From assembly GCF_900182745.1 (NCBI RefSeq), contig NZ_FXTY01000004.1, positions 124,001-188,000 of the forward strand: DNA of 64,000 bases, read 5' to 3'. Below the pieces are notes generated by a model. It saw only the letters and a list, made by a program, of their open reading frames with translations, was not told where the DNA came from and ran no database searches. Source of the DNA: Shimia sagamensis. Lineage in GTDB: Bacteria; Pseudomonadota; Alphaproteobacteria; Rhodobacterales; Rhodobacteraceae. The position numbers were made by a program, and so were the translations under genes. Below are positions 18,817 through 26,787 of this stretch, in pieces (within the stretch, counting starts at the first letter, position 1; every line of letters begins with the position of its first letter).

Positions 18817-19351
18817 TTATGCGATTGGTGGTTTCCCCGAGCCGGTGAGGTAATTTTGGAGCCCACAACTTGCGTAACCGTCGCTGGGGCGCCAAGATCC
18901 GAGATGTCTGGAGCCGGACAGTGTTCGATCCAGCAAGACAGATAGTAGAGGTCGGACTCAGCGGTAAACCTGTTTGCGCCGTCCTGCATTTCGCCGCGAT
19001 AAACCGTGACATTCACCCCTTTTGGCACCCCGGTTGTGACATCCGCAAGAAAAGCAAAAATACGGATTTCAAAGCTGTTACCATCGACTTTGGTGATGCT
19101 CGCCGGGCTGTCGGTGAACTTCAAACCGCCCGCGCCAACCATCTAGCCACCAACAATGTTGGCCGTGTCGCCTGCATCCACATTCATCAGGTTTTGATAG
19201 GCGCCACCGTCGGGCAATACGCCAGTGACATCGACAAATCACGTACCAGCCAGTTGGTCTATGGCGGGCTTTGTGGTGCCTGCCGCTTGGCTCATCGAGG
19301 CAGTGACCAATGCAAGTGTGGCAACAAGAGACTTAGTTAGGAACGTTTCAT
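18817..19351 (-). pseudogene. Pseudogene of an exported protein
   Basis: Reading the minus strand from ATG 19351 gives MKRS then a stop, but the next frame continues as a signal peptide (SLVATLALVTASMSQAAG) and a mature protein whose frame carries one in-frame TGA (where GT-W-FVDVTG would be expected) and one TAG before MVGAGGLKF. The body includes ITKVDGNSFEIRIFAFLAD, GVNVTVYRGEMQDG and YYLSCWIEHCPAPD. A last frameshift leads to DGYASCGLQNYL and a stop at 18817. So there are two frameshifts and two nonsense codons. I do not recognise the family. It is the last of four broken genes on this strand. Confidence 0.7.
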
Positions 19352-19371
19352 AGACGTATCCTTCTGAGGTT

Positions 19372-19605
19372 TTATGCGTAGTCGGGGGTGGCCAAAACTT
19401 GGCTGTGCATGGCGCCATTCACTGCGGCGAGATAGCTCCTGGCGGTGTCGGCAGCGGATAAGCCGCTCTCTGTGGGCAGGCCAAACAGCGCCATTCTTTC
19501 TTTGACAAAAATGGGTGATACGACATTCATGCGCACCTGATCCACTTTGGTGGCTGCGGTGCGCGTGAAGGCTTCGATGGCAGCGCAGGAGGCGGCAATA
19601 GCGCT
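19372..19605 (-). pseudogene. C-terminal remnant of a short-chain dehydrogenase
   Basis: About 75 residues read like the end of an SDR: AAIEAFTRTAATKV (helix after the catalytic Tyr-Lys), VRMNVVSPIFV (the RVNxVSPG motif), ADTARSYLAAVNG and QVLATPDY. The whole Rossmann N-terminus with the NAD site and the catalytic Ser/Tyr is missing. It joins directly to the remnant of a DUF4336-like gene, which marks a deletion junction near 19605. Confidence 0.7.
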
Positions 19606-19943
19606 GGTCGAGGGCATCGGGTTCTGTGCCCTCCAACACCCAAAATTGCGTCCAGTAGCGATCCACGAAAAAGCATGGTCCAGCCCGTTCTGTGCGCCGA
19701 GATGATAGCCACCAAGCTTCACGATGTTTGTCACTTGTCCCAGCCCGTCCAGCGCCGCCAACCCGTCTTCGGACAGCCGGATTGGGCTGACCAGGGTCAG
19801 TTTGTTTTGGTCACGGAACACCGTCAATGCGCGGCTGATCCGCGTGCCGGCGCCATGGTGACACTACCGGTCACGTGATAAATGTCGGGAAACACCTCGC
19901 GAATTTCGGCATGTGGGGTGGCGGCAGGATATTTACACGACAT
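19600..19943 (-). pseudogene. DUF4336-like (metallo-beta-lactamase-fold type) pseudogene
   Basis: From ATG 19943, preceded by GAAGGA, the minus strand encodes SCKYPAATPHAEIREVF, then PDIYHVTGSVTMAP. A frameshift moves to LTVFRDQNKLTLVSPIRLS and LGQVTNIVKLGGYHLG, and a second one to DRYWTQFWVLEGTEPDA. This order resembles DUF4336-type proteins; the family name is recalled, not searched. The ATG overlaps the end of the dehalogenase remnant by 11 bases, so the two were once translationally coupled. The C-terminus is lost at the junction with the SDR remnant. Confidence 0.65.
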
Positions 19944-20539
19944 CACGATTTCCTTCGGTTTTGGTGCTTTTCAAAGCCAGATACCAATCGGCAAGCGCAT
20001 GCCCAGTTTTATGCGGGTGGTTCTCTTGCAGAAAATGCAGGCCTTGCCCGAGATCGACACTGGTCAAGTTGGAAAATTCTCTTGGATCCACGTCACATCT
20101 TTTTGGCGGATCAACACACCGGGATCGGCATGGAAGAACAGCTTGGGAAGGTCGCTTTCTGTGAGCCATTGAGCATAGCCCGCAACAGCACGTGAGATGT
20201 TTTCAGGCTTGCTTTCCACTGGTTCGTCACGTGGACATACGTAAAAAGGTTTGCGGCTTTTTTCAGTGGGAAATGGCGCAAGATAGCTGCCATTTCGGAA
20301 CGGTTCAAATCGCGCACTATCCAATCGGGCAGCATCTGTTTTACAAAGCTGTTCATCACGTCGAGCATCAGCCAACTGGCAAATGGTGAGCGGATCAGTT
20401 TCATCAATGTCTTGTCGGAGCGGCTGAGTGCTGGGCGGTCAATCTCTCCGTGCATCGCCTCCATGAAGACAATGCCATTGATTTTGTCGCGGTTGCGATT
20501 GGCAAAGGGGAAGTCAACGGAGATGTCTGTGTTGGTCAT
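19933..20539 (-). pseudogene. Haloalkane dehalogenase pseudogene
   Basis: Three frames together give an alpha/beta-hydrolase of the haloalkane dehalogenase type. The start reads ISVDFPF, the usual N-terminus, then jumps to ANRNRDKINGIVFMEAM, which normally follows the nucleophile elbow, so about 100 residues with the HGNPTS oxyanion loop and the catalytic Asp are missing. Then LPDWIVRDLNRSEMAA, a frameshift to APFPTEKSRKPFYV and YAQWLTESDLPKLFFHADPG, and another to LGQGLHFLQENHPH (with the catalytic His). Frameshifts and deletion make it non-functional. It is the first gene of the decayed operon. Confidence 0.75.
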
Positions 20540-20638
20540 TGTGAGGGTCCGCGGATGCTTGCTTTGATCTTTGGATAAATTCACGGAGCGTCGGAGAAAA
20601 GCATAGCCTTTCTACCATCTACGTCACACAATTAGACC

Positions 20639-20870
20639 ATGACCAATTTGGTCCATCTCAATGTTGTCGCCACGATTTGTGACTTGAGCAGTTTCCAGCT
20701 GGCCAGCGAAATGCGGAGTAAAGCGCGTTCTGCGGTCTCGTATTCGGTAAAACAGGTCGAAGAGCTTTACCAGATTCAGATATTTGACCGCTCCGGCCAT
20801 CGCCCAACCCTAACGCGGGATGGGCGGGTGCTGCTGACTCAGATCCGCCATCTGTTGGCGTCTGGCGGGG
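20639..20870 (+). pseudogene. Truncated LysR-type regulator (DNA-binding domain only)
   Basis: From ATG 20639 about 77 residues form a LysR helix-turn-helix: LVHLNVVATICDLSSFQLAS, KARSAVSYSVKQVEELYQIQ, IFDRSGHRPTLT and GRVLLTQIRHLLA. After that the family pattern stops and the frame runs into the 3' end of cobT on the other strand. The effector domain is gone. It is divergent from the dehalogenase remnant with 99 bases between the starts, the usual arrangement of a LysR gene and its target operon. Confidence 0.75.
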
Positions 20871-20899
20871 CATTTAGAACAACAAAGAGCGTAGCGGGA

Positions 20900-22774
20900 T
20901 CACCCCACTTTGCGCATGCCCATAACCCGCGCGCGGGCGCGTGGGTCATTGTCAAACAAGGCTGCCAACTGCTCTGTCATTGCACCGGCCAACTGTTCCA
21001 CATCAGTGATGGTCACCGCGCGGTCATAGTAGCGGGTCACGTCGTGGCCAATCCCAATTGCCAGTAGCTCCACCATCTTGCGTTTTTCGACCATGGCAAT
21101 CACGTCGCGCAGGTGCTTTTCAAGATAGTTGGCCGGGTTCACCGACAGGGTACTGTCATCCACCGGCGCGCCGTCAGAGATCACCATCAGGATTTTGCGC
21201 TGCTCTGGGCGGGCCATCATCCGGCGGTGCGCCCATTCCAGCGCCTCCCCGTCGATGTTTTCCTTCAGCAGGCCTTCTTTCATCATCAGGCCCAAGTTAG
21301 GCCGCACGCGCCGCCACGGAGCGTCTGCCTGTTTGTAGATGATGTGGCGCAGGTCGTTCAGGCGGCCCGGTTGTTGCGGGCGGCCATCGTTCAGCCATTT
21401 CTCACGGGCCAAGCCACCTTTCCACGCGCGGGTGGTAAAGCCGAGGATTTCAACCTTCACGTTGCAGCGCTCCAGCGTGCGCGCCAGCACGTCGGCACAG
21501 ATCGCCGCGATAGAAATAGGGCGACCGCGCATAGAGCCGGAGTTATCAAGCAACAGCGTCACAACCGTGTCGCGGAACTCGGTGTCATGCTCCATTTTAA
21601 AGCTGAGCGGCGTGGTCGGGTTGGCCACAACCCGCGCCAGACGGCCGGCATCCAGCGTGCCTTCTTCGAGGTCAAACTCCCAGCTGCGGTTCTGTTGCGC
21701 CTGAAGGCGACGTTGCAGGCGGTTGGCCAAACGGCTCACCGCGCCTTTGAGCGGCTCCAGTTGCTGATCGAGGTAGGCCCGCAGGCGTTCCAACTCGATG
21801 GGCTCCGCCAGCTCTTCAGCGGCAATCTCTTCGTCATTGGTGGTGTCAAAGGCGACATAATCCGGGTCGGCGTCCGAAATCGGCGGCGCGGGCGGCGGAT
21901 CAAGCGGCGCGTCACCGTCCGGCATCTCGGCCTCATCGGACATTTCGTCCTCTGCCATGTCATCCATGGTGACCTGCGCCTCAGACATGTCCTGCTGCTC
22001 TTCCTGAGATTGCTCAGGGCTGGCCTCAGTATCTTCCTCGTCGCTGTCGTCCTGACCCTGGCTGTCCGGATCGTCTTGTTCTTCGGCCTGTTCCTCAGCG
22101 TCGTCTTCCTGATCCTCGATATCGTCGGGATCATCCCCCAGCTGATCGCCGTAACCGAGGTCATCGATGATCTGGCGGGCGAATTTGGCAAAAGCCTGCT
22201 GATCGGACAACAAGTCTTGCAAGTCGTCGAGGTGATCGCCCGCGCTTTGCTCGATATAGCCGCGCCACAGGTTCATCACATTGGCTGCCGCAGGGGGCAG
22301 GTCGCGTCCGGTGGCGAGATGTCGGATCAGATAGCCCGCCGCAACGGGCAGGGGGGCCTGTTCCGTGGAGGTCATATCACCATAGCCGCGCCCGTTGGCT
22401 TCCTGGCTGATCTTCATGTCGATATTGGTGGCGGTGCCGGGCATGTCACGCGCGCCCATGCCTTCGCAGCGGGCGGTTTCCATGGCCTCATAGAGATCAC
22501 GGGCAATGCCCTGACCTGGCGCATAGCGCATGTGGGTGGCGTCATCGTGATACTTGCGCTGCAACGCCAGCGCATCTGCGGTGCCGCGGGCAAGAAGCAC
22601 CTCGTCACGGGACATGCGGCGGCTGATCTGCGGCAGGCGGATGCTGTCCCCGGACATGCCGGATGGGTCGACCGTGTAGGACACCGACAAATCCGGATCG
22701 TCGGCCATGACTTTAGTGGCCTCAGCCAGGGCCTTTTTAAACGGATCAGCTGGGTTGTCAGTTGGCTTTTTCAT
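20900..22774 (-). CDS. cobT: Cobaltochelatase subunit CobT
   Basis: CobT with CobS forms the AAA+ chaperone-like part of the aerobic cobaltochelatase (with CobN), which inserts cobalt into hydrogenobyrinate diamide in B12 synthesis. I take ATG 22774 (624 residues); the open frame extends upstream to 22936 without family features. An N-terminal domain (about 1-215) is followed by a very acidic linker (about 220-330), and a C-terminal von Willebrand A domain with the MIDAS-type DNSGSMRG (about residue 412). It lies 163 bases after cobS in the same direction. Confidence 0.95.
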   Translation of the reverse strand: MKKPTDNPADPFKKALAEATKVMADDPDLSVSYTVDPSGMSGDSIRLPQISRRMSRDEVLLARGTADALALQRKYHDDATHMRYAPGQGIARDLYEAMETARCEGMGARDMPGTATNIDMKISQEANGRGYGDMTSTEQAPLPVAAGYLIRHLATGRDLPPAAANVMNLWRGYIEQSAGDHLDDLQDLLSDQQAFAKFARQIIDDLGYGDQLGDDPDDIEDQEDDAEEQAEEQDDPDSQGQDDSDEEDTEASPEQSQEEQQDMSEAQVTMDDMAEDEMSDEAEMPDGDAPLDPPPAPPISDADPDYVAFDTTNDEEIAAEELAEPIELERLRAYLDQQLEPLKGAVSRLANRLQRRLQAQQNRSWEFDLEEGTLDAGRLARVVANPTTPLSFKMEHDTEFRDTVVTLLLDNSGSMRGRPISIAAICADVLARTLERCNVKVEILGFTTRAWKGGLAREKWLNDGRPQQPGRLNDLRHIIYKQADAPWRRVRPNLGLMMKEGLLKENIDGEALEWAHRRMMARPEQRKILMVISDGAPVDDSTLSVNPANYLEKHLRDVIAMVEKRKMVELLAIGIGHDVTRYYDRAVTITDVEQLAGAMTEQLAALFDNDPRARARVMGMRKVG

Positions 22775-22876
22775 AGTCGCACCCTGTCCATGGAAAGAGT
22801 TTCCCGCTAAGAGTGATCTTTGTCCAGCCTTTCGGGTGTCTTCGAAGGGCAGTGGCCGACCGCGTGCGGAAAACGA

Positions 22877-22906
22877 AGTGCCCGCCCATGGGGGCGGTCG
22901 GGCACT
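22877..22906 (-). repeat. Inverted repeat between cobS and cobT
   Basis: agtgcccg (22877-22884) and cgggcact (22899-22906) form an 8-bp stem in the cobS-cobT gap. There is no T-tract, so it is more likely an mRNA-stabilising or partial-attenuation hairpin than a full terminator. Confidence 0.4.
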
Positions 22907-22937
22907 GCCCGGCGTTGCCGCCGGGCGAGGCTGCAAT

Positions 22938-23924
22938 TTAGCCCAAGCTCACGCTGGCCGCGCTCTCAGGCAGCTCTTCGTCAAAGCAGCGCTGATAGAA
23001 CTCAGCCACGGTCTGGCGCTCCAGCTCGTCACATTTGTTCAGGAAGCTCAGACGGAACGCATAGCCGACGTTACGGAAGATTTCGGAGTTGGCGGCCCAG
23101 TTGATCACGGTCCGTGGGCTCATCACGGTGGACAAGTCGCCGTTCATAAACGCGGTCCGGGTCAGGTCAGCAACGGTCACCATTTGGTTGATGATCTTGC
23201 GGCCCTCGGCGGTGTTGTAGTGCGGCGCTTTAGACAGAATGATCGCGGCTTCAGCATCGTGGCTGAGGTAGTTCAGCGTAGAGACCAGAGACCAACGGTC
23301 CATCTGGGCTTGGTTGATCTGTTGCGTGCCGTGATACAGCCCGGTGGTGTCGCCCAGACCCACGGTGTTTGCGGTGGCAAACAGGCGGAAGTAGGGGTTT
23401 GGCGTGATCACTTCGTTCTGGTCCAGAAGCGTCAGTTTGCCGTCATGTTCCAGTACACGCTGGATCACAAACATCACGTCGGCACGGCCTGCGTCATATT
23501 CGTCAAACACAATGGCGGTGTTGTTGCGCAGCGCCCACGGCAGGATGCCTTCGTGGAATTCGGTGACCTGTTTGCCGTCGCGCAGTTTGATGGCGTCTTT
23601 CCCAATCAAGTCGATCCGGCTGATGTGGCTGTCGAGGTTCACACGCACACAGGGCCAGTTCAGACGGGCGGCAACCTGTTCGATGTGGGTCGATTTACCT
23701 GTGCCGTGGTAGCCCTGAATCATCACACGACGGTTGTGGCCAAAGCCCGCGAGGATCGCCAACGTGGTTTCAGGGTCAAATTTATAGGTCGGGTCAACTT
23801 CAGGAACGCGATCGGTGCGCTCTGCAAAACCCTTGATTTTCATGTCGCTGTCGATGCCGAACACTTCGCGCAGATCAATGTCTTCGGTGGGCTTTGTGTT
23901 GGTGTCCATCATGCCGTCCGCCAT
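22938..23924 (-). CDS. cobS: Cobaltochelatase subunit CobS
   Basis: The AAA+ ATPase subunit of aerobic cobaltochelatase. The 328-residue protein has the N-terminal [12 protein letters not shown] segment, Walker [11 protein letters not shown] (about residues 71-80), Walker [14 protein letters not shown] (about 137-149), sensor LFATANT and the C-terminal helical part. The first residues ([12 protein letters not shown]) contain alternative ATG codons, so the exact start could be a few residues downstream. It is transcribed ahead of cobT. Confidence 0.95.
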   Translation of the reverse strand: MADGMMDTNTKPTEDIDLREVFGIDSDMKIKGFAERTDRVPEVDPTYKFDPETTLAILAGFGHNRRVMIQGYHGTGKSTHIEQVAARLNWPCVRVNLDSHISRIDLIGKDAIKLRDGKQVTEFHEGILPWALRNNTAIVFDEYDAGRADVMFVIQRVLEHDGKLTLLDQNEVITPNPYFRLFATANTVGLGDTTGLYHGTQQINQAQMDRWSLVSTLNYLSHDAEAAIILSKAPHYNTAEGRKIINQMVTVADLTRTAFMNGDLSTVMSPRTVINWAANSEIFRNVGYAFRLSFLNKCDELERQTVAEFYQRCFDEELPESAASVSLG

Positions 23925-24120
23925 GTCCTCTGTCCTTCTCCCAGCGGCCCCTTAGGAACCGCCCAAATCTACCGGCCTTTGGTGCATCAATTCCTGCGGG
24001 ATCACAAGCAAAAGTCATCAAAAGACGCGGCGTTGTCACGAAACTCACAGCCATGTGCTAAGTCGTTAGTTGCTTCTGTGAGGATTGGTCCGCAAATCTA
24101 CGACCAAAGGAGGACGCAGA

Positions 24121-24591
24121 ATGCAACGTCGCCATTTCTTATCCGCCGCTGGTGCGGCAACCCTCACGGCTATGGTTTTGCCTCGTGCTTCGCTGGCCAA
24201 CGCGTTTGAAGTCACCCGAACGGAAGCGGAGTGGCGTGCCATGCTCACATCCGCGCAATACAAGGTGATGCGTGATGAAGGCACGGAGCGGGCAGGGTCG
24301 TCACCGCTGGATAAAAACTACGACAAAGGCACCTACCATTGCCGCGGATGTGACCTGAAGCTCTACAGTTCTAAACATAAGTACGACAGTGGCACCGGAT
24401 GGCCAAGTTTCTACAAGTCGCTCCCCAAAGCGATTGGAACCAAGGCGGACCGCAAATTGCTTCGGGTCCGCACCGAATGCCACTGTCGTCGTTGTGGGTC
24501 TCATCTGGGACACATCTTTGACGATGGCCCGAGACCCACGGGGAAACGCCACTGTCTGAATGGCGTTTCGCTGGTGTTTAAACCCAAATGA
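24121..24591 (+). CDS. msrB: Exported peptide-methionine (R)-S-oxide reductase
   Basis: MsrB reduces methionine-R-sulfoxide in proteins. The ATG at 24121 has a near-perfect AAGGAGG ribosome-binding site and gives 156 residues. The N-terminus RRHFLSAAGAATLTAMVLP ending in ASLANA looks like a twin-arginine (Tat) signal, so the enzyme probably works in the periplasm. The domain shows GTYHCRGCDLKLY and CHCRRCGSHLGH (two CxxC zinc sites), SGTGWPSFY and the catalytic Cys in GKRHCLNGVSL. There is no MsrA fusion. Confidence 0.93.
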   Translation: MQRRHFLSAAGAATLTAMVLPRASLANAFEVTRTEAEWRAMLTSAQYKVMRDEGTERAGSSPLDKNYDKGTYHCRGCDLKLYSSKHKYDSGTGWPSFYKSLPKAIGTKADRKLLRVRTECHCRRCGSHLGHIFDDGPRPTGKRHCLNGVSLVFKPK

Positions 24592-24651
24592 GGCCGGGTG
24601 CTCCGCCGCCGAGGTGGGGCATTTGGTTACGGTTGCGAAGCAACCCGGCCT
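24591..24651. terminator. Composite hairpin between msrB and the response regulator gene
   Basis: aggccgggt (24591-24599) pairs with acccggcct (24643-24651); inside the 3' arm ggttgc/gcaacc (24631-24645) gives a competing hairpin. It begins at the msrB stop and lies before the convergent response regulator stop, so it may act as a terminator in both directions. Confidence 0.5.
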
Positions 24652-24690
24652 CTCTTCCCCGAAGGAAGATCATGGGAAAGATAAGGCCAC

Positions 24691-25398
24691 TTACGCTGCC
24701 ACATCCTCCGGGGAATCTGAAAAGCGATAGCCCAGCCCATACAGGGTCTCGATCGCCATAAAGTCGGGCGCAACCTCGCGGATCTTGCGCCTGATGCGTT
24801 TGATCTGGCTGTCGATGCTGCGATCGGTGACAAACACGTCCCCGCCATAAGCAAGGTCCAGAATATTGGCGCGGCTAAGTACCTGTCCGGGGCGCTGTGC
24901 CACGATCCACAACACGTTGAATTCTGTGGCGGTCAGCGCAACCTCTTGGCCGTTCCAGCACGCTTCATGGCGCAACCGATCCAGGCGTAAGGCACCGCGT
25001 TGGATCACCGTAAGGTCGTCTGCGTCGCGCAAGTTGGGTGCGGCACTGCGCAGGGCAGCTGCCACACGGGCCCCAAACACCCGCATCGAAAACGGTTTCG
25101 CCAGGTAGTCATCCGCCCCCAAGCGCAGCATCATCGATTCCTCGGTGGCGCTGGCGGTGGTACTGAGAACAATCACCGGCACGCAATAGTTGTTGGTGAT
25201 CCGTTCCATAACCGTCAACGCATCCATCGTGCGTTGGCGCAGCTCCATGATCACCAAATCCGGGGATTGTCGGGCAAGGTCGCTTAGTGCGGTTTCAGGT
25301 GCGACGTGGCACAGGCACTCGTGCCCGTCGTGCAGCAAGACTTCCTGCATCGCCACCATGAGGCGTCGGTCCGGTTCGATCAGAAGGATTTTGGACAT
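24691..25398 (-). CDS. OmpR/PhoB-type response regulator with degenerate receiver
   Basis: A 235-residue regulator with an N-terminal receiver (about 1-118) and a C-terminal winged helix (about 130-228: LTATEFNVLWIVAQRPGQVLS, then SIDSQIKRIRRKI and the wing GLGYRF). In the receiver the phospho-acceptor position reads DLVIMEL, so Glu52 replaces Asp, and the acidic pair near residue 8 is EPD instead of an adjacent pair. The switch Thr/Ser (VIVLST) and Lys (LAKPF) remain. No sensor kinase gene is next to it. A phosphorylation-independent or Glu-mimicked active state is possible. Confidence 0.88.
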   Translation of the reverse strand: MSKILLIEPDRRLMVAMQEVLLHDGHECLCHVAPETALSDLARQSPDLVIMELRQRTMDALTVMERITNNYCVPVIVLSTTASATEESMMLRLGADDYLAKPFSMRVFGARVAAALRSAAPNLRDADDLTVIQRGALRLDRLRHEACWNGQEVALTATEFNVLWIVAQRPGQVLSRANILDLAYGGDVFVTDRSIDSQIKRIRRKIREVAPDFMAIETLYGLGYRFSDSPEDVAA

Positions 25399-25529
25399 GG
25401 CCGCCCCCTGAATTGACCGCGACGCACTGCCGCATCATTTCGTGTGATCGCCACAGGTTGTGGCTGCCCGCGCTGGTAAATCAATACCAACGGAACCAGG
25501 GCACTAAGCACTAAAGCACTGAAAAACAT
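25380..25529 (-). CDS. Small membrane ORF overlapping the response regulator start
   Basis: A 49-codon frame with ATG 25529 preceded by AAGGGAGG at four bases, a very strong ribosome-binding site. Residues 2-18 are hydrophobic (FFSALVLSALVPLVLIY), followed by a polar, basic tail (RNDAAVRRGQFRGRP). Its stop (25380-25382) lies inside the response regulator gene, an overlap of 19 bases, so coupled translation is likely. I do not recognise a family. It could be a single-span protein that acts with the regulator, or only a leader peptide. Confidence 0.5.
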   Translation of the reverse strand: MFFSALVLSALVPLVLIYQRGQPQPVAITRNDAAVRRGQFRGRPCPKSF

Positions 25530-25687
25530 GGCGCCTCCCTTCTGAGATCATGATGTGAAAATTCAAAGAGCCTGTGTTGTCTCTTCGTTCATCATGAAGA
25601 TGGGGAAGCTTCAGCGGGTTGCTTTGGGCAAAGCTGCCACTGTCTTGTCAAATTTTGCCAATCGTGGCCAAACGGCCAAACTTTGTC

Positions 25688-26704
25688 TTAGACAAAGGCT
25701 TGGCGGCGTTCTCCGGGAGATTGTCCGGTCCAACGTTTGAAGGCAGAGGCAAACGAGCTGACGTCAGAGTAGCCAAGCAGGAAGGCAATTTCGCTCTGGC
25801 TCATGTCGCTGTTTTTCAGATAACGATCTGCCATGGCTTGTCGAAAGTTGGACAAAACGGTTTGATAGGTGGTGTCGGCATCCCCCAAGCGTCGCGCCAA
25901 GGTGCGCGCACTCATGCCCAGATCACGCGCCACGTCGGACACTGAGGTCTGTCCTGTGGCCATGCGGTCAGCAATGGCGCGTTCCACGGTTAGTTCGATG
26001 TCAGATCGGTTCTTAGGCCTTTGCGCCAAAACCAAATCCGCATGAGCTTGAAGGATTTTGTGCAGCGCTTCGTCCGAAGTGCTGAGCGGCACGCTCAAAT
26101 CCGCAACGCGGTACTGCAAGCTGTTCCATTGGGCGCCAAAAGACACAGAACATCCAAGCAGTTTTTCCAGCTCTGCCGCATTGTGTTTGCGGCGGTGGCA
26201 GAATGTGACTTGTTTTGGCAGTACTGTGCGCGGCAGTAACCTATTGGTGCCGTGCAGGAATTGGCTCACTTGAGCTTCGACAAATCTCCCGACGTCTACT
26301 TTGGCCGGAATATCAAACCGCCAGCGGAAAATGCCGTCTTCCTCCAGGTGCGACACGTCGATCTCCATGGCGGTAGAGAACACTTTCCCGTAACGAGCCA
26401 GATTTGTAACTATACTATGGATGTCCTTAGACGTGCGCCCCAGATACCCAATCAACCCCAGTTTCGCAAAACGCCGGGTTTGTCCCCACCGCACAGCGAT
26501 AAGGTCATCTCCTGTCAGTGCAATCCCGTTGTCCAATATTCTGGCCAACCCCTGTAAGGAGGCAAGTTGTTCGCTGTCCTGCAATTCCTGCAGCGTCAGG
26601 CCGGTTCCCCTTAGGACGTCTGCTTCGGAAAAACCAAGGCTGATGACATATTCGGAAAAATCACGACCCATTGCGGTCGCATGTTTGGGATAGCTCTGCA
26701 TCAT
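25688..26704 (-). CDS. AraC-family transcriptional regulator (OruR/ArgR-like)
   Basis: A 338-residue regulator with an N-terminal ligand-binding domain of the arabinose-operon-regulator-like type (about 1-190, including LGLIGYLGRTSKD) and a C-terminal double helix-turn-helix (about 240-335) with SVSDVARDLGMSARTLARRL and SEIAFLLGYSDVSSFASAFK followed by WTGQSPGERR. Such proteins often control amino-acid or fatty-acid catabolic genes, but no obvious target is adjacent. There are 83 bases to the cyclase gene upstream of it on the map. Confidence 0.9.
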   Translation of the reverse strand: MMQSYPKHATAMGRDFSEYVISLGFSEADVLRGTGLTLQELQDSEQLASLQGLARILDNGIALTGDDLIAVRWGQTRRFAKLGLIGYLGRTSKDIHSIVTNLARYGKVFSTAMEIDVSHLEEDGIFRWRFDIPAKVDVGRFVEAQVSQFLHGTNRLLPRTVLPKQVTFCHRRKHNAAELEKLLGCSVSFGAQWNSLQYRVADLSVPLSTSDEALHKILQAHADLVLAQRPKNRSDIELTVERAIADRMATGQTSVSDVARDLGMSARTLARRLGDADTTYQTVLSNFRQAMADRYLKNSDMSQSEIAFLLGYSDVSSFASAFKRWTGQSPGERRQAFV

Positions 26705-26787
26705 GCGCTCACCTCACCGTATTTGTGGACCAAAATCAAGGTGCTGCGCGGGACCAATCACAGAGCATCTGGCAAACTCAACGCCGC

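Noticed and set aside
21900-22150. Acidic low-complexity stretch in cobT as a separate element
   Set aside because: An acidic linker is a normal part of CobT between the N-terminal and the VWA domains.
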